A DNA stretch of 64,000 bases from Acinetobacter lactucae (GCF_001605885.1 NZ_LRPE01000013.1:62001-126000), one strand, 5' to 3'. Positions 1 through 8,466 are shown, counted from the first letter of the stretch. Program-made: numbers and translations. The notes: generated from the sequence alone by a model not told the origin.

Positions 1-183
1 GAAACTTGTCATGAGCCATCCAAGCTTGGCCTTATCTTCAGCAATTCCCATTGCACTTTGAAAATGAGGATCTGAAAATAAAACCGCAATACTAATCTTG
101 TCGAAAAATGCCAGTACCACACACACCATAAGGACAAAAGCAGGTACCCAATGCTTCAATCCACTTTTTTCTTCATTACTCAT
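1..183 (-). CDS. MFS transporter, N-terminal fragment cut by window edge
   Basis: The gene starts at 183 (ATG, with a GAAGGA ribosome-binding site 7-8 bases before it) and runs off the left edge, so only about 61 residues are visible. They show a short polar N-terminus, a hydrophobic first membrane segment (WVPAFVLMVCVVLAFFDKI) ending in the FDK motif common in MFS anion/aromatic-acid symporters, then a periplasmic loop and the start of TM2. It is the last visible gene of the minus-strand oxygenase cluster, so uptake of that cluster's substrate is the natural inference. The transported compound cannot be read from this fragment. Confidence 0.7.
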   Translation of the reverse strand, partial: MSNEEKSGLKHWVPAFVLMVCVVLAFFDKISIAVLFSDPHFQSAMGIAEDKAKLGWLMTSF

Positions 184-225
184 GTGTCATTCCTTCGATT
201 TGGTAATGAGAACCAGATTTAATGT

Positions 226-1437
226 TTACGGTTTTAACTTCATGACATTAAATTCAGCATCTGCTAATAGTTTTGGATCTAAAACGGTGTTGGCTTGCAT
301 CCAACGTTTCGCCAGTTTGATCAGTTTAGAATCATTAATGGCAATCATGTTGAGCAAACGATTTTCATGGTCCAGATATAAATAGCTCACCTGATCTTCA
401 CCACCTTGGCGAATCACCACTTCTTTGGTTTTTTCAGGCTGATACGTCCCTAAAATCTGGATATTGAAGTGATATTGATCAGACCAAAGCCATGGAATAT
501 CAGTATATTCAGTTTCAATTCCGAGCATTGATTTTGCTGCGGCAATCGCCTGATTTTGCGCATTTGCCCAAGACTGAATGCAATACCCCAAACCCGGATG
601 AATCGCGACATCGCCTGCGGCATAAATGTTTTGATCTGAGGTTTGCCCAAAACAATTCACCACAATGCCATCTTTCACATCGAGACCAGCGTGTACACCT
701 AACTCTTTGGCAATCTCGGCGCCTGCACCTACCACAACACAGTCAAATAACTGGCTATTTTGAGGATGGTTCACCACTTCAACTTTTTGATTAGGCGCTT
801 CAACCAAATGAAGGCTCTTACTGTCTAAGTGAATTTTTGTGCCTTGGATCTCATGCATATTTTTTAAAAATGCAGAAACTTCCGGACTCACACTTCTTGC
901 ACATAAACGGTCGCCATACTCAAAAATATGAACATCTTTACCTTGCTTACGTGCAGTTGCAGCAATTTCTAAACCAATCCAGCCACCGCCAATCACAGCG
1001 ACATTTTTTGCATTCTTTAAAATTTCAGCTAAACGTTCACAGTCATGCACATTGCGTAAGGTCATAACATTTGGAATAAACTGCCATGTATTAACCGGTA
1101 CACGTGCACGGCTTCCGGTTGCAATCAGCAATTTGTCATATGGCAAAATCTGGCCACTTTCTAAATGAACCTGTTTTTGCTCACGGTCGACTTTTGTTGC
1201 AATTTCCGGTTTATGCCATTGAACGTTGAACTCTTGAACCTGTTCAGGAGAGAACAGATTCAAACTTTCATAAGTTGCTTCTTTTGAAAGCACTTGCTTA
1301 GACAATGGTGGACGCTCATAAAACACTTGATCTTCATTTGAAACCACGTGAATTTCGCCCACATACCCATTTTGACGTAAGGTACTTACTGCCCAACCCG
1401 CTGCCTGTCCGGCACCTACAATTACGATCTTTTCCAT
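226..1437 (-). CDS. NAD(P)H:ferredoxin reductase, FAD-dependent, of a Rieske oxygenase system
   Basis: This flavoprotein of about 403 residues would pass electrons from NAD(P)H to the Rieske ferredoxin at 4575-4880. A FAD-binding GxGxxAG motif lies at residues 6-12, an NAD-binding GGGWIGLE motif near residues 150-157, and a second FAD contact (YAAGDVA) in the C-terminal third. Length and layout match the HcaD/BphA4-type reductases of three-component oxygenases. Two in-frame ATGs exist. The one at 1437 has AAGGA at 8 bases and is preferred; the one at 1443 sits only 2 bases from it. The gene lies 28 bases after the VOC dioxygenase gene and belongs to the same transcription unit. Confidence 0.88.
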   Translation of the reverse strand: MEKIVIVGAGQAAGWAVSTLRQNGYVGEIHVVSNEDQVFYERPPLSKQVLSKEATYESLNLFSPEQVQEFNVQWHKPEIATKVDREQKQVHLESGQILPYDKLLIATGSRARVPVNTWQFIPNVMTLRNVHDCERLAEILKNAKNVAVIGGGWIGLEIAATARKQGKDVHIFEYGDRLCARSVSPEVSAFLKNMHEIQGTKIHLDSKSLHLVEAPNQKVEVVNHPQNSQLFDCVVVGAGAEIAKELGVHAGLDVKDGIVVNCFGQTSDQNIYAAGDVAIHPGLGYCIQSWANAQNQAIAAAKSMLGIETEYTDIPWLWSDQYHFNIQILGTYQPEKTKEVVIRQGGEDQVSYLYLDHENRLLNMIAINDSKLIKLAKRWMQANTVLDPKLLADAEFNVMKLKP

Positions 1438-1465
1438 AGCCATCTTCCTTGTAAAGCAATGCCTG

Positions 1466-2395
1466 TTAAACAGGCTTCACCTGACGGCGAGTTGTGTCAT
1501 CAAGACCACCTTCAATCGCCCATTCGGTGAAAAGCTCTAGACGATGTTCTTCTACACGTGGCTGCCATTCTTCTGTCAAATAATCATCGTTGGTGTAATA
1601 TTCAAATGCACCACCCAATGGTGAGTTGACGTACCAGAAATAAGCAGAAGAAATTGGATGACGTCCCGGTCCAATAAAGGTTGACCACTCCGAACGATTC
1701 ATATTTAAACCGCCCCCAATCACCTCATGAATATCACGTACTACAAACGCAACGTGATTTAAGCCAGCAGGTTTATTTGGAACACTGAGTAAGAATAAAT
1801 CATGGTGATAACCTTCACCGCGGCAGCGTAAGAATGCACCACGATTTTTGTAGGCATCAGATAAATGAAAGCCTACTTTTTCAATATAGAAGTTTTCAGT
1901 TGTTGCCAAATCCGGTGTGAAGAACACCACATGTCCAATGGCAACAGGTTGGCCTTTTTCATAGACAGGACTTGCTGCATTCACACGTTGAATGTTGCCG
2001 TATTGGTTAATACCTTCCGTTTTAAGTTCTGGTACTTCTTTAACAAAACTTTGTTCAAAACGAATGGTCATGCCATTGGGGTCAAGACACTGAACTGTAC
2101 TTTCAGAACGTTTAAAACCCTCTACATCGGCCAAACGAGCTGCTAAGTCTTCGAGGTCTTGTGTGCTTTCAACACCCCACGTGACTTCACGTAAAGTTGA
2201 ACCTTGTTCAATGGCAGCAGGCAAACGGTCATCATCACAATTAAATAAATAAATTTTGCTACCGTTTTGAGTCTGGTAAAGATCAGCGCCTTCAATATCC
2301 GAAGTACTTTGGCTTAAACCAAAATCTGCTAAAAACTTGTTTGAAGCGGCTCTATCTTCAACTCCAAACTTTAAAATCTCGATCCCTGTAATCAT
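1466..2395 (-). CDS. VOC-family extradiol (catechol 2,3-type) ring-cleavage dioxygenase
   Basis: A 309-residue two-module vicinal-oxygen-chelate protein with the length of one-domain-pair extradiol dioxygenases. The C-terminal module carries the expected metal ligands: His in the strand IGHVVFFTPD, His in LNHVAFVV, and Glu in GGAFEYYTNDDY, giving the 2-His-1-carboxylate Fe(II) site. The N-terminal module is the degenerate copy. It would meta-cleave the catechol made by the Rieske oxygenase and the SDR dehydrogenase encoded just upstream. The start at 2395 has an AAGGAG site. The family call is firm; the exact substrate is unknown. A non-catechol VOC enzyme is possible but the complete ligand set argues against it. 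Confidence 0.82.
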   Translation of the reverse strand: MITGIEILKFGVEDRAASNKFLADFGLSQSTSDIEGADLYQTQNGSKIYLFNCDDDRLPAAIEQGSTLREVTWGVESTQDLEDLAARLADVEGFKRSESTVQCLDPNGMTIRFEQSFVKEVPELKTEGINQYGNIQRVNAASPVYEKGQPVAIGHVVFFTPDLATTENFYIEKVGFHLSDAYKNRGAFLRCRGEGYHHDLFLLSVPNKPAGLNHVAFVVRDIHEVIGGGLNMNRSEWSTFIGPGRHPISSAYFWYVNSPLGGAFEYYTNDDYLTEEWQPRVEEHRLELFTEWAIEGGLDDTTRRQVKPV

Positions 2396-2406
2396 TTGAC
2401 TACTCC

Positions 2407-3171
2407 TTAGTTAAAGACAAAACCGCCATTGACCGGAATATTTTGACCTGTCACAAAAGAGGACAAATCCGACAGTAGATACAATGCTGTTCCATTTAAA
2501 TCTTGTGGAAGTTGCTGACGTTGAATCGCTCTTCCGTTCACATATAAATCATGACGTTCCTGTGGCACATACTCAGTTGCTTCAACCAGAGTAAGGCCTG
2601 GTGACAAGGTGTTGACACAGATATTGAACTGTCCCAACTCTCTCGCCATTGAACGTGTCATGGCAACAATTGCACCTTTACTTGCCACATAAGCCATCAA
2701 GTTCGGTGCACCCCAAAGTGCTGTATCGGAAGCAACATTAATAATTTTGCCAGCAGCCGATTGTTTTAGATGGGGAACGCATGCCTTACTGATTAGCCAT
2801 GTGCCTTTCACATTAATATTCATGACCCGATCCCAAAGTTCAGGATCATAATCAATCATATTTTTTCCACCGACATTGGTCGCCAGTGCCGCACAGTTCA
2901 CAAGTCCGTCTAGTCCTTGTAATACTTCCACGCTTTTTGCAACCGCATTTTCAATAGAGTCTGCATTGGCAAGGTCAACTGTTACTGCATGAACATTTAG
3001 CCCTTGTTTCTGTAAAGCTTGTGCTTCTTGTTGCACTAAGTCAGATAAAATATCTGCCATCACAACTTCAGCACCAGCCTCGGCAATGGCTTGAGCAAAA
3101 TCTCGGCCTAAACCACGTGCAGCCCCAGTCACTAAAACTTTTTTGCCTTGCAACAACGCTACATTAGCCAT
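2407..3171 (-). CDS. Short-chain dehydrogenase/reductase (probable cis-dihydrodiol dehydrogenase)
   Basis: A classical SDR of about 254 residues. The N-terminal cofactor motif TGAARGLG, the catalytic Ser in INVASDTALWG, and the YVASK (Tyr-x-x-x-Lys) motif are all present, and a C-terminal VTGQNIPVNGG motif is typical of the family. Between a Rieske oxygenase and an extradiol dioxygenase the expected job is oxidation of a cis-dihydrodiol to a catechol. The start at 3171 is chosen because AGGAAG precedes it and it overlaps the oxygenase stop by 8 bases, a sign of translational coupling; the longer reading from 3207 adds an unrelated basic leader. The substrate is not determined. Confidence 0.85.
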   Translation of the reverse strand: MANVALLQGKKVLVTGAARGLGRDFAQAIAEAGAEVVMADILSDLVQQEAQALQKQGLNVHAVTVDLANADSIENAVAKSVEVLQGLDGLVNCAALATNVGGKNMIDYDPELWDRVMNINVKGTWLISKACVPHLKQSAAGKIINVASDTALWGAPNLMAYVASKGAIVAMTRSMARELGQFNICVNTLSPGLTLVEATEYVPQERHDLYVNGRAIQRQQLPQDLNGTALYLLSDLSSFVTGQNIPVNGGFVFN

Positions 3172-4231
3172 GAGCTTCTTCCTGCATCTCGATACGGTTT
3201 GATGCATTTAGCGCAGCAATTTTCTTTAATTGCTTCTCAGCTTCTTTTTTCATTAAACGGCGTAAACGTGCAAGACCCACATCGTGTTGATATAAGAACT
3301 CTCGCGCACGCGCATTTGGCGCAAGGTTTTCTAAAATAATGCGATCTTGTTCCAATACATCCCAATGCAACTGTTCTAAATGATTGCGATATAGGAAGCG
3401 CCATACATTACGTTGCCAACCACTTACCTTACGGCAGCGCCAGAAAAATACACGAGTATTGTTTGCATCAATTGGGGTTGCATAACCCACAATCCAGAAT
3501 TCACCACCCGGACCAAATTGTTTACGGTAAGGAATTGAAAGACGTAACCAGCTTGCACCTGTTGAACCATATTCAACCCAGTCGAAGTTCACGCCTGTTT
3601 GACCTTCTTTTTCGAAAACAAAGCCATTATCGGTTGTACGATGCTTCATCTCTGCAGTACGTTCGCCGTCTGCCATCGAGTGTGAAGTACAGTGCAAATA
3701 GGTACCGTGCATTGGGTCCATCACGTTATCAATTGCGTATTGATGGTTTACTTTCCAGTCTGCTTGGCAAAGGAATGAACTCCACTCTTCGCTTGCAAGT
3801 TGCTCTGGAAACTCAAGCGGTTTTGGCTGTTCATTTACATCAATACCAAACCAGATAAAGATCGCGCCATGTTGCTCAATGACCGGATAGCTCTTTAAAC
3901 ATTTAGTACCAGTCATTGGACATTCATGAACGGCTGGTACGTCAGCAACTACACCGTCAGCACGAACTTCAACACCGTGATACCAGCAAGCAACTCGGTC
4001 ACCCAAGTTCCAACCCAGTGAAAGACGAGCACCGCGGTGTGGACAGCGATCTTCAAGCGCATGAACCTGACCTTCGGCATCACGCCAAACCACAATATTT
4101 TCGCCTAAACGAGTAATTCCAACTGGATTAGCAGCGACTTCCCAACTTGCTAAAACCGGGTGCCATTGATCACGTAAACCAAGTTCTAAATATTCTTCAG
4201 CGCTTTGTGAAGCTGATACGATTGCGTTCAT
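3164..4231 (-). CDS. Rieske non-heme iron oxygenase, catalytic (alpha) subunit
   Basis: A 355-residue oxygenase. The Rieske [2Fe-2S] ligands are visible as CPHRG and CWYHG (Cys-x-His ... Cys-x-x-His) around residues 62-85. The mononuclear iron site is NVMDPMHGTYLH, giving the bridging Asp and two His, around residues 168-179. The size is that of single-subunit-type oxygenases (phthalate/vanillate/toluenesulfonate group), and no beta subunit is encoded nearby. It is served by the separate ferredoxin (4575-4880) and reductase (226-1437), a three-component arrangement. Substrate is unknown; the downstream SDR and extradiol dioxygenase suggest ring dihydroxylation rather than demethylation. Confidence 0.88.
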   Translation of the reverse strand: MNAIVSASQSAEEYLELGLRDQWHPVLASWEVAANPVGITRLGENIVVWRDAEGQVHALEDRCPHRGARLSLGWNLGDRVACWYHGVEVRADGVVADVPAVHECPMTGTKCLKSYPVIEQHGAIFIWFGIDVNEQPKPLEFPEQLASEEWSSFLCQADWKVNHQYAIDNVMDPMHGTYLHCTSHSMADGERTAEMKHRTTDNGFVFEKEGQTGVNFDWVEYGSTGASWLRLSIPYRKQFGPGGEFWIVGYATPIDANNTRVFFWRCRKVSGWQRNVWRFLYRNHLEQLHWDVLEQDRIILENLAPNARAREFLYQHDVGLARLRRLMKKEAEKQLKKIAALNASNRIEMQEEAHG

Positions 4232-4247
4232 TTTATTCTTCCCTGAA

Positions 4248-4547
4248 TCAATAACCTAAACGTTGCATTTCTTCTGTAAAGCTTGCAGAAGTCCATTCAT
4301 CACCAGATTCACAGCGGAAACCCTGTTGATTAAGTGCAGAAACAACGTCATCTAACTCTGTTGCGCCCGCAGAAAATGCCTGAATCAAGTTCTTTACAAA
4401 ATCTTGTTCGTAGAGAGTTGGCTCTTTATAACGTGTCTGCCAAACCAACAATTCAGATTGACCTGGAACTTGAATATTGTTGATACCTGCTTCGGTTGCC
4501 GGCGTTGCATGAATCCAGCTTGCTAACTTTTCATTAAATGTCTTCAT
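4248..4547 (-). CDS. Small protein with recombinase-like helix-turn-helix C-terminus
   Basis: A 99-residue soluble protein with an AAGGA site before its ATG. Its C-terminal half (ALNQQGFRCESGDEWT then SFTEEMQRLGY) looks like the helix-turn-helix tail of serine recombinases, where a 'LN..G..T..G..W' pattern is usual, but there is no catalytic recombinase domain. It sits between the Rieske ferredoxin and the oxygenase genes in the same orientation, with 16- and 27-base gaps, so it is co-transcribed with them. Possible jobs are an oxygenase accessory or a local DNA-binding regulator; neither is shown by the sequence. Confidence 0.7.
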   Translation of the reverse strand: MKTFNEKLASWIHATPATEAGINNIQVPGQSELLVWQTRYKEPTLYEQDFVKNLIQAFSAGATELDDVVSALNQQGFRCESGDEWTSASFTEEMQRLGY

Positions 4548-4574
4548 TGTTCTGCTTCCTTGTACATGTGAGGA

Positions 4575-4880
4575 CTAGAGTTGAATTTGAATATCCTGTC
4601 CTTCAACACGAACTGGGTACGTACATAGGTTTCTACACCCTGGTCCACTTTTTAGCTCACCTGTCTGAATGTCAAAAATTGCTTCGTGCAATGGACATTC
4701 AACAGTCTGATCTTCGATAAATCCTTCGGTTAATAAGGCATACGCATGAGGGCAAACATTTTCGATAGCAAAGTAATTTTCATCGACGAAAAATACGCCT
4801 ATTTTTTTCCCTTCAATTTCGATGGCTTTCGGCTCATCTTCGCTAACGTCACCCTGCTGACAAACTGAGATCCAACTCAT
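4575..4880 (-). CDS. Rieske-type ferredoxin of the ring-oxygenase system
   Basis: A ferredoxin of about 101 residues with the two Rieske ligand pairs CPHAY and CPLHE (Cys-x-His and Cys-x-x-His, 17-18 residues apart) followed by FDIQTGELKSGPG, the usual end of the small Rieske fold. It would carry electrons from the reductase to the oxygenase. It is the first gene of the minus-strand cluster, transcribed away from the IclR regulator. The start at 4880 is preferred because GAGGA lies about 9 bases before it; an ATG at 4895 would add five residues. Confidence 0.87.
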   Translation of the reverse strand: MSWISVCQQGDVSEDEPKAIEIEGKKIGVFFVDENYFAIENVCPHAYALLTEGFIEDQTVECPLHEAIFDIQTGELKSGPGCRNLCTYPVRVEGQDIQIQL

Positions 4881-4894
4881 ACCTTGCGTCCTCA

Positions 4895-5084
4895 TTTTGT
4901 TTTATATACAAAACATAATTTAACTTTCAAAACACAAGCTAAGCATAATACCCTTGATCATTTTTTGTCAAAGTAAAAATAAATATAAAATTCATTTATT
5001 TAGTAAATTTTAAATATTTTGTTACGTTTCATTCTGGAAACAAAGTTTTAAATATAAAAATTGTTTTATGTATTTTTAACAATT
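4895..5084. promoter_or_regulatory. Divergent control region with three inverted repeats (candidate IclR operators)
   Basis: The very AT-rich gap between the ferredoxin and IclR genes holds three imperfect palindromes: TTTTGT...ACAAAA at 4895-4913 on the ferredoxin side, TTTGTT...AACAAA at 5018-5044 in the middle (with inner TTTC/GGAAA), and AATTGTT...AACAATT at 5059-5084. The first and third share TTGTTTTATRTA. Placement between divergent genes is typical for IclR-type control. The binding role is inference. Confidence 0.45.
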
Positions 5085-5153
5085 ACAATAGTTCTAAAAT
5101 AAAGCAGCATGCCCCAAATTGAACCTTGTTTTATTTATAGGAAAAAGACACGA

Positions 5154-5966
5154 ATGAGCCTAGCGATTGAAGAAGATTCTCAAGAATCAGAAACTACAAG
5201 AAATGATGATCGATATTTAGTACCCGGACTTGTGCGGGGTTTAGCTATCTTGCAAGCATTTAACCAACAAGCGCAAGAAATGACAATTACAGAAATCGCT
5301 GAAATTTTAGAAGTGAACCGTTCTAGTGCATTTCGTCTGATCTATACCCTCGAATCTTGTGGTTATTTAAGAAAAGCATCTCAAAAAACTTATGCTCTCG
5401 ATTCTAAAGTGATGGAACTTGGTTTTAACAGTTTATCTAAACTTTCATTACTCGATTTATCGACACCATTAATGAAAGAACTACGTGACCAAACCAAACT
5501 TGCGGTGCATCTTTCAATTTTAGAAGGCACTCATATTGTCTTTGTAAATAATATTCAGTCGATGGGAACATTTACGAGCAACATTAGCTTAGGTACTCGC
5601 TGGCCTGCTCATGCCACCGTGATTGGTCAAATGCTTTTGTCTGATTTACCTGAAACTGAAGTACGTCAGCGTTACCGCAACTTTAATGATTGGGACAGTT
5701 TCTCTGAACTGACTCCAACCAGTTTAAAAGCTTTATTGCAAAGGCTCTCTTACGTAAAAACTCAAAAAACCATGGTGAGCTGGGGTCATTACAATCATGA
5801 TATGGCAGCCTGTGCGGCACCTATCTTTAAACAGTCAAATAGTAAAATGGTCGCGGTTATTTCAGTGAGTTGCCCAATTACCACTTACGACGAAAAAACT
5901 TTTAAAGAAGATATCGCAAACCTCGTCATTGAAACAGCAAATAAAATTTCCAAATTTATTTATTAA
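5154..5966 (+). CDS. IclR-family transcriptional regulator of the oxygenase cluster
   Basis: A 270-residue regulator. The N-terminal winged helix-turn-helix spans about residues 25-85 (GLAILQAFN, then ITEIAEILEVNRSSAFRLIYTLE) and is followed by the IclR effector-binding domain (LGTRWPAHATVIGQMLL is typical of its core). It is divergent from the Rieske cluster and probably responds to its substrate or an intermediate. The start at 5154 is preferred over the ATG at 5109 because AGGAAAAA precedes it; the longer form adds 15 residues without homology-like character. It is followed directly by a strong terminator. Confidence 0.88.
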   Translation: MSLAIEEDSQESETTRNDDRYLVPGLVRGLAILQAFNQQAQEMTITEIAEILEVNRSSAFRLIYTLESCGYLRKASQKTYALDSKVMELGFNSLSKLSLLDLSTPLMKELRDQTKLAVHLSILEGTHIVFVNNIQSMGTFTSNISLGTRWPAHATVIGQMLLSDLPETEVRQRYRNFNDWDSFSELTPTSLKALLQRLSYVKTQKTMVSWGHYNHDMAACAAPIFKQSNSKMVAVISVSCPITTYDEKTFKEDIANLVIETANKISKFIY

Positions 5967-5967
5967 A

Positions 5968-5994
5968 AAAAGCGACGTTAAGTCGCTTTTTTAT
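5968..5994 (+). terminator. Rho-independent terminator after the IclR gene
   Basis: AGCGAC (5971-5976) pairs with GTCGCT (5982-5987) and is followed by a T run. A-rich sequence on the other side would let it act on both strands. Confidence 0.85.
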
Positions 5995-6012
5995 GAAAGT
6001 TTATTTTATAAA

Positions 6013-6312
6013 TTAAAAGTTACTTTTAAATACTTTTCCATTCATATCTTGAAAAATAAGTATCGAATGATGATCTTTAATATCAAACTTTAAATACTGC
6101 TCTTTAAACTGAATAATTGCATAAAACTCTTCAGCACCATCATCTAAACCTGTAACAGAAATCTGGCTGCCTTGTGGAAAATCCTTGAGCCATGCAGCCT
6201 TATAAAAATCTGATACGGAATTAAAATCTATATATTTTGTGGGTTCAGCCATAATTTTTTGGGCCATAGTATCAAACTGTTGTTGTTTATAAACCTCTAA
6301 GCTCAACAACAT
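6013..6312 (-). CDS. Small cytoplasmic protein of unknown function, downstream of pnuC
   Basis: About 99 residues with no signal peptide or membrane segment; the C-terminal half alternates short beta-like strands (EFYAIIQFKEQYLKFDI, SILIFQDMNGKVF). I do not recognise the family. The start at 6312 is preferred because GGAG lies 7 bases before it, while the ATG at 6318 is only one base from that site. It begins 14 bases after the pnuC stop in the same orientation, so it is probably co-transcribed with it and ends towards the IclR terminator. Confidence 0.6.
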   Translation of the reverse strand: MLLSLEVYKQQQFDTMAQKIMAEPTKYIDFNSVSDFYKAAWLKDFPQGSQISVTGLDDGAEEFYAIIQFKEQYLKFDIKDHHSILIFQDMNGKVFKSNF

Positions 6313-6326
6313 GATCATTCTCCAAA

Positions 6327-6932
6327 TTAAAGCTGATTAGTGGCTAAAAGCTGTTTCTTTTTGACTTTTTCCCATTGATACCAACCATAAGCTGCCATCA
6401 AAACAAATGCTGCATACAAAGCGGCTGTTAAAAATAAATCTTTATAGATAAACATGCCGACATAAATAATATCGACAAATACCCACAGTATCCAAGTCGC
6501 AATATGCTTTCGGCTTGTCCAGTAAGTGGCAAGCAGACTAAATGCGGCAAGCTGTGAGTCGAGCATGGGCACTGCTGCATCAGTAAAGTTTTTAAGAATT
6601 AAGCCAAAAAGCAAGCCGCCTACCGCAGCAATAACCATTTGCATGATAGCGGTTTGAACTGCAATAGGTTCAATTCGAATGTCGTGATCTTGCTGCTTTC
6701 CTTTAAGCCAATAGTAAAAGCCATAAAAATTGACGACCATAAAAAAGAACTGCAAAATCGTTTCGCCATAAAGCTTAAATTCATAAAACAAATAGGCATA
6801 TAAAACGAAGGCAAAGAAATTAAACAGCCAACACCACATATTACGGATGACAGTTAATCCGACTCCAATTAGGCTAATCAAGACCGCAAAAATTTCTAGA
6901 GGTGACATAAAACAGCTGCTTATTGAGATCAT
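6327..6932 (-). CDS. pnuC: PnuC-type nicotinamide riboside transporter
   Basis: An integral membrane protein of about 200 residues with seven predicted hydrophobic segments. The PnuC hallmarks are the early GVGLTVIRNMWCWLFNFF segment, the Trp/Tyr-rich NFYGFYYWL segment in the middle and a C-terminal YGWYQW motif. PnuC proteins take up nicotinamide riboside by facilitated diffusion to feed NAD salvage. An internal ATG at 6908 (MSPLEIF) may be the true start; neither candidate has a convincing ribosome-binding site. No nadR or kinase gene lies beside it. Confidence 0.85.
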   Translation of the reverse strand: MISISSCFMSPLEIFAVLISLIGVGLTVIRNMWCWLFNFFAFVLYAYLFYEFKLYGETILQFFFMVVNFYGFYYWLKGKQQDHDIRIEPIAVQTAIMQMVIAAVGGLLFGLILKNFTDAAVPMLDSQLAAFSLLATYWTSRKHIATWILWVFVDIIYVGMFIYKDLFLTAALYAAFVLMAAYGWYQWEKVKKKQLLATNQL

Positions 6933-7155
6933 TTTGACAGCGTATTATGAGAAAAATATAAAGTTAAGCAAACTGCTAATTTAAATAAATCATGGAAATT
7001 AACATGATATGAGAGTTTATACTTTTCAAATGACATCGATTTATTTCAATATGTAGATAAAAGAAATACTTATCAGGTCATCAACAAATTGTATTTGATC
7101 GTTTTTAAATGATTGTTTAAAAGATAATGAAAGACAAATAAAAGAGCGTGAAAAT
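6933..7155. other. AT-rich divergent intergenic region
   Basis: It lies between pnuC (minus) and the crotonase gene (plus) and should hold both promoters. I saw no clear operator, hairpin or riboswitch. Confidence 0.4.
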
Positions 7156-7944
7156 ATGTCAAATCAAGAAGGAAAAGTCAGTCGTGAAACTCGCGGACAT
7201 ATTTTTTTAATTGGCTTAGATCGGGCAGCAAAACGTAATGCCTTTGATAGCCACATGATTAAAGATTTATCCCTAGCTCTCACTGAATATGAAAATAATG
7301 ATGCGCTGCGCTGTGCAGTTATCTTTGCTCACGGCGAGCATTTTACTGCTGGTTTAGATTTAGTTGAGTTACAACCTAAACTCGCTACAGGTGTGTTTGA
7401 TTTTAGTGAAAATGAAATTAACCCTTGGGGCACTGTAGGCCGAAAGCTCAGTAAACCATTGATTGTGGCAGTACAAGGTTATTGTTATACCGCTGGTATC
7501 GAACTATTTCTCAATGCAGACATTGCTTTAGCGAGTGAAAATACACAATTTGCTCAAATGGAAGTTCAACGTGGCATCTTACCTTTTGGCGGAGCAACTG
7601 CACGTTTTACTCAAGCTGCGGGTTGGGCCAAAGCCATGCGCTATTTACTCACTGGTGACTCTTTTGATGCCAAAACTGCCTTTGATATGAACTTGATTAC
7701 AGAAATATGCCCGGAAGGTACGGAACTCAACCGTGCAATAGAACTTGCTGAACATGTTGCGCAAACTGCACCACTTGCTGTAAAAGCGACCCTTGCCTCT
7801 GCACGTGAAGCTATGAATGAAGGTTACGAGGTTGCCTTTAAGCAATTGCAAAGCCATCTTCAGCCTTTGCTCACCACAGAAGATGTTCAAGAAGGTGTTT
7901 TTGCCATGTTGCAAAAAAGACCTCCTATTTTTAAAGGTAAATAA
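7156..7944 (+). CDS. Enoyl-CoA hydratase/isomerase (crotonase) family protein
   Basis: A 262-residue crotonase-fold protein. Oxyanion-hole segments are visible as AHGEHFTAGLDL (about residues 55-67) and GYCYTAGIEL (about 112-121), and the ILPFGGATAR segment replaces the usual LGLxPGxGG. The normal glutamate acid/base pair is not obvious (MEVQRGILP), so the reaction could be hydration, isomerisation or hydrolysis of an acyl-CoA. It stands alone between two non-coding gaps and ends in a terminator, so it is probably monocistronic. Confidence 0.85.
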   Translation: MSNQEGKVSRETRGHIFLIGLDRAAKRNAFDSHMIKDLSLALTEYENNDALRCAVIFAHGEHFTAGLDLVELQPKLATGVFDFSENEINPWGTVGRKLSKPLIVAVQGYCYTAGIELFLNADIALASENTQFAQMEVQRGILPFGGATARFTQAAGWAKAMRYLLTGDSFDAKTAFDMNLITEICPEGTELNRAIELAEHVAQTAPLAVKATLASAREAMNEGYEVAFKQLQSHLQPLLTTEDVQEGVFAMLQKRPPIFKGK

Positions 7945-8005
7945 CATCTACTTAAGCACTGCGCTCTACAGTTTAAAACTTATGGATATACCGAAATTAG
8001 CGTAA

Positions 8006-8035
8006 AAAAAAGCCCACATGATGCGGGCTTTTTTG
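8006..8035 (+). terminator. Bidirectional Rho-independent terminator
   Basis: An A run, then AGCCC (8011-8015) pairing with GGGCT (8025-8029), then a T run. It separates the crotonase gene from the convergent pga genes. Confidence 0.85.
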
Positions 8036-8046
8036 ATTAATCTTTT

Positions 8047-8466
8047 TTATTCAACTCTAACGATTTTACCTAATTCATCGTGGTGAACGACTGTAATTTT
8101 CTGACTACGCCCCTGCTCAATTTCATGTTCAGGTAAATCAAAATAGCGCGCATAGTCATCTGTCTGTTTTGCTTTAAGCGCATTACCACCAACACGACGC
8201 TCCGGTAGCACATGACTCCACAACAATAAACAAATTGCACAAGCAATTAATGCAGTAATGCCATGTTCAATGCCTACACCGAAGGCACTAAACAAACGGT
8301 GAACCAAATGTGTTTTTTGGAGCTCAGCCAATACCCAAATAAATACGAATGGACGCCACAACAACAACCAAACCGCCCACATCATGGCTGTGCTTGTTGT
8401 AGAAGCATAGCGTTTATGCCATGGTAATTGACGGCGTAAATCAATAATCAACGAATTTGTCTTCAT
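8047..8466 (-). CDS. pgaD: PgaD-like accessory protein of poly-N-acetylglucosamine synthesis
   Basis: A 139-residue protein with two hydrophobic segments (around residues 25-50 and 68-92) and a charged C-terminal cytoplasmic tail. That is the PgaD shape: a small inner-membrane partner that stabilises the PgaC synthase and with it forms the c-di-GMP-responsive unit in E. coli. Sequence is weakly conserved in this family, so the call leans on its place directly after pgaC. It ends at the shared terminator near 8006-8035. Confidence 0.8.
   Translation of the reverse strand: MKTNSLIIDLRRQLPWHKRYASTTSTAMMWAVWLLLWRPFVFIWVLAELQKTHLVHRLFSAFGVGIEHGITALIACAICLLLWSHVLPERRVGGNALKAKQTDDYARYFDLPEHEIEQGRSQKITVVHHDELGKIVRVE

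Noticed and set aside
4248..4547. Mobile-element recombinase
   Set aside because: Too short and without a catalytic serine domain or terminal repeats.
226..4880. Indole-3-acetate (iac) degradation cluster
   Set aside because: The iac cluster has a MarR regulator and a different gene set; here the regulator is IclR and an extradiol VOC enzyme is present.
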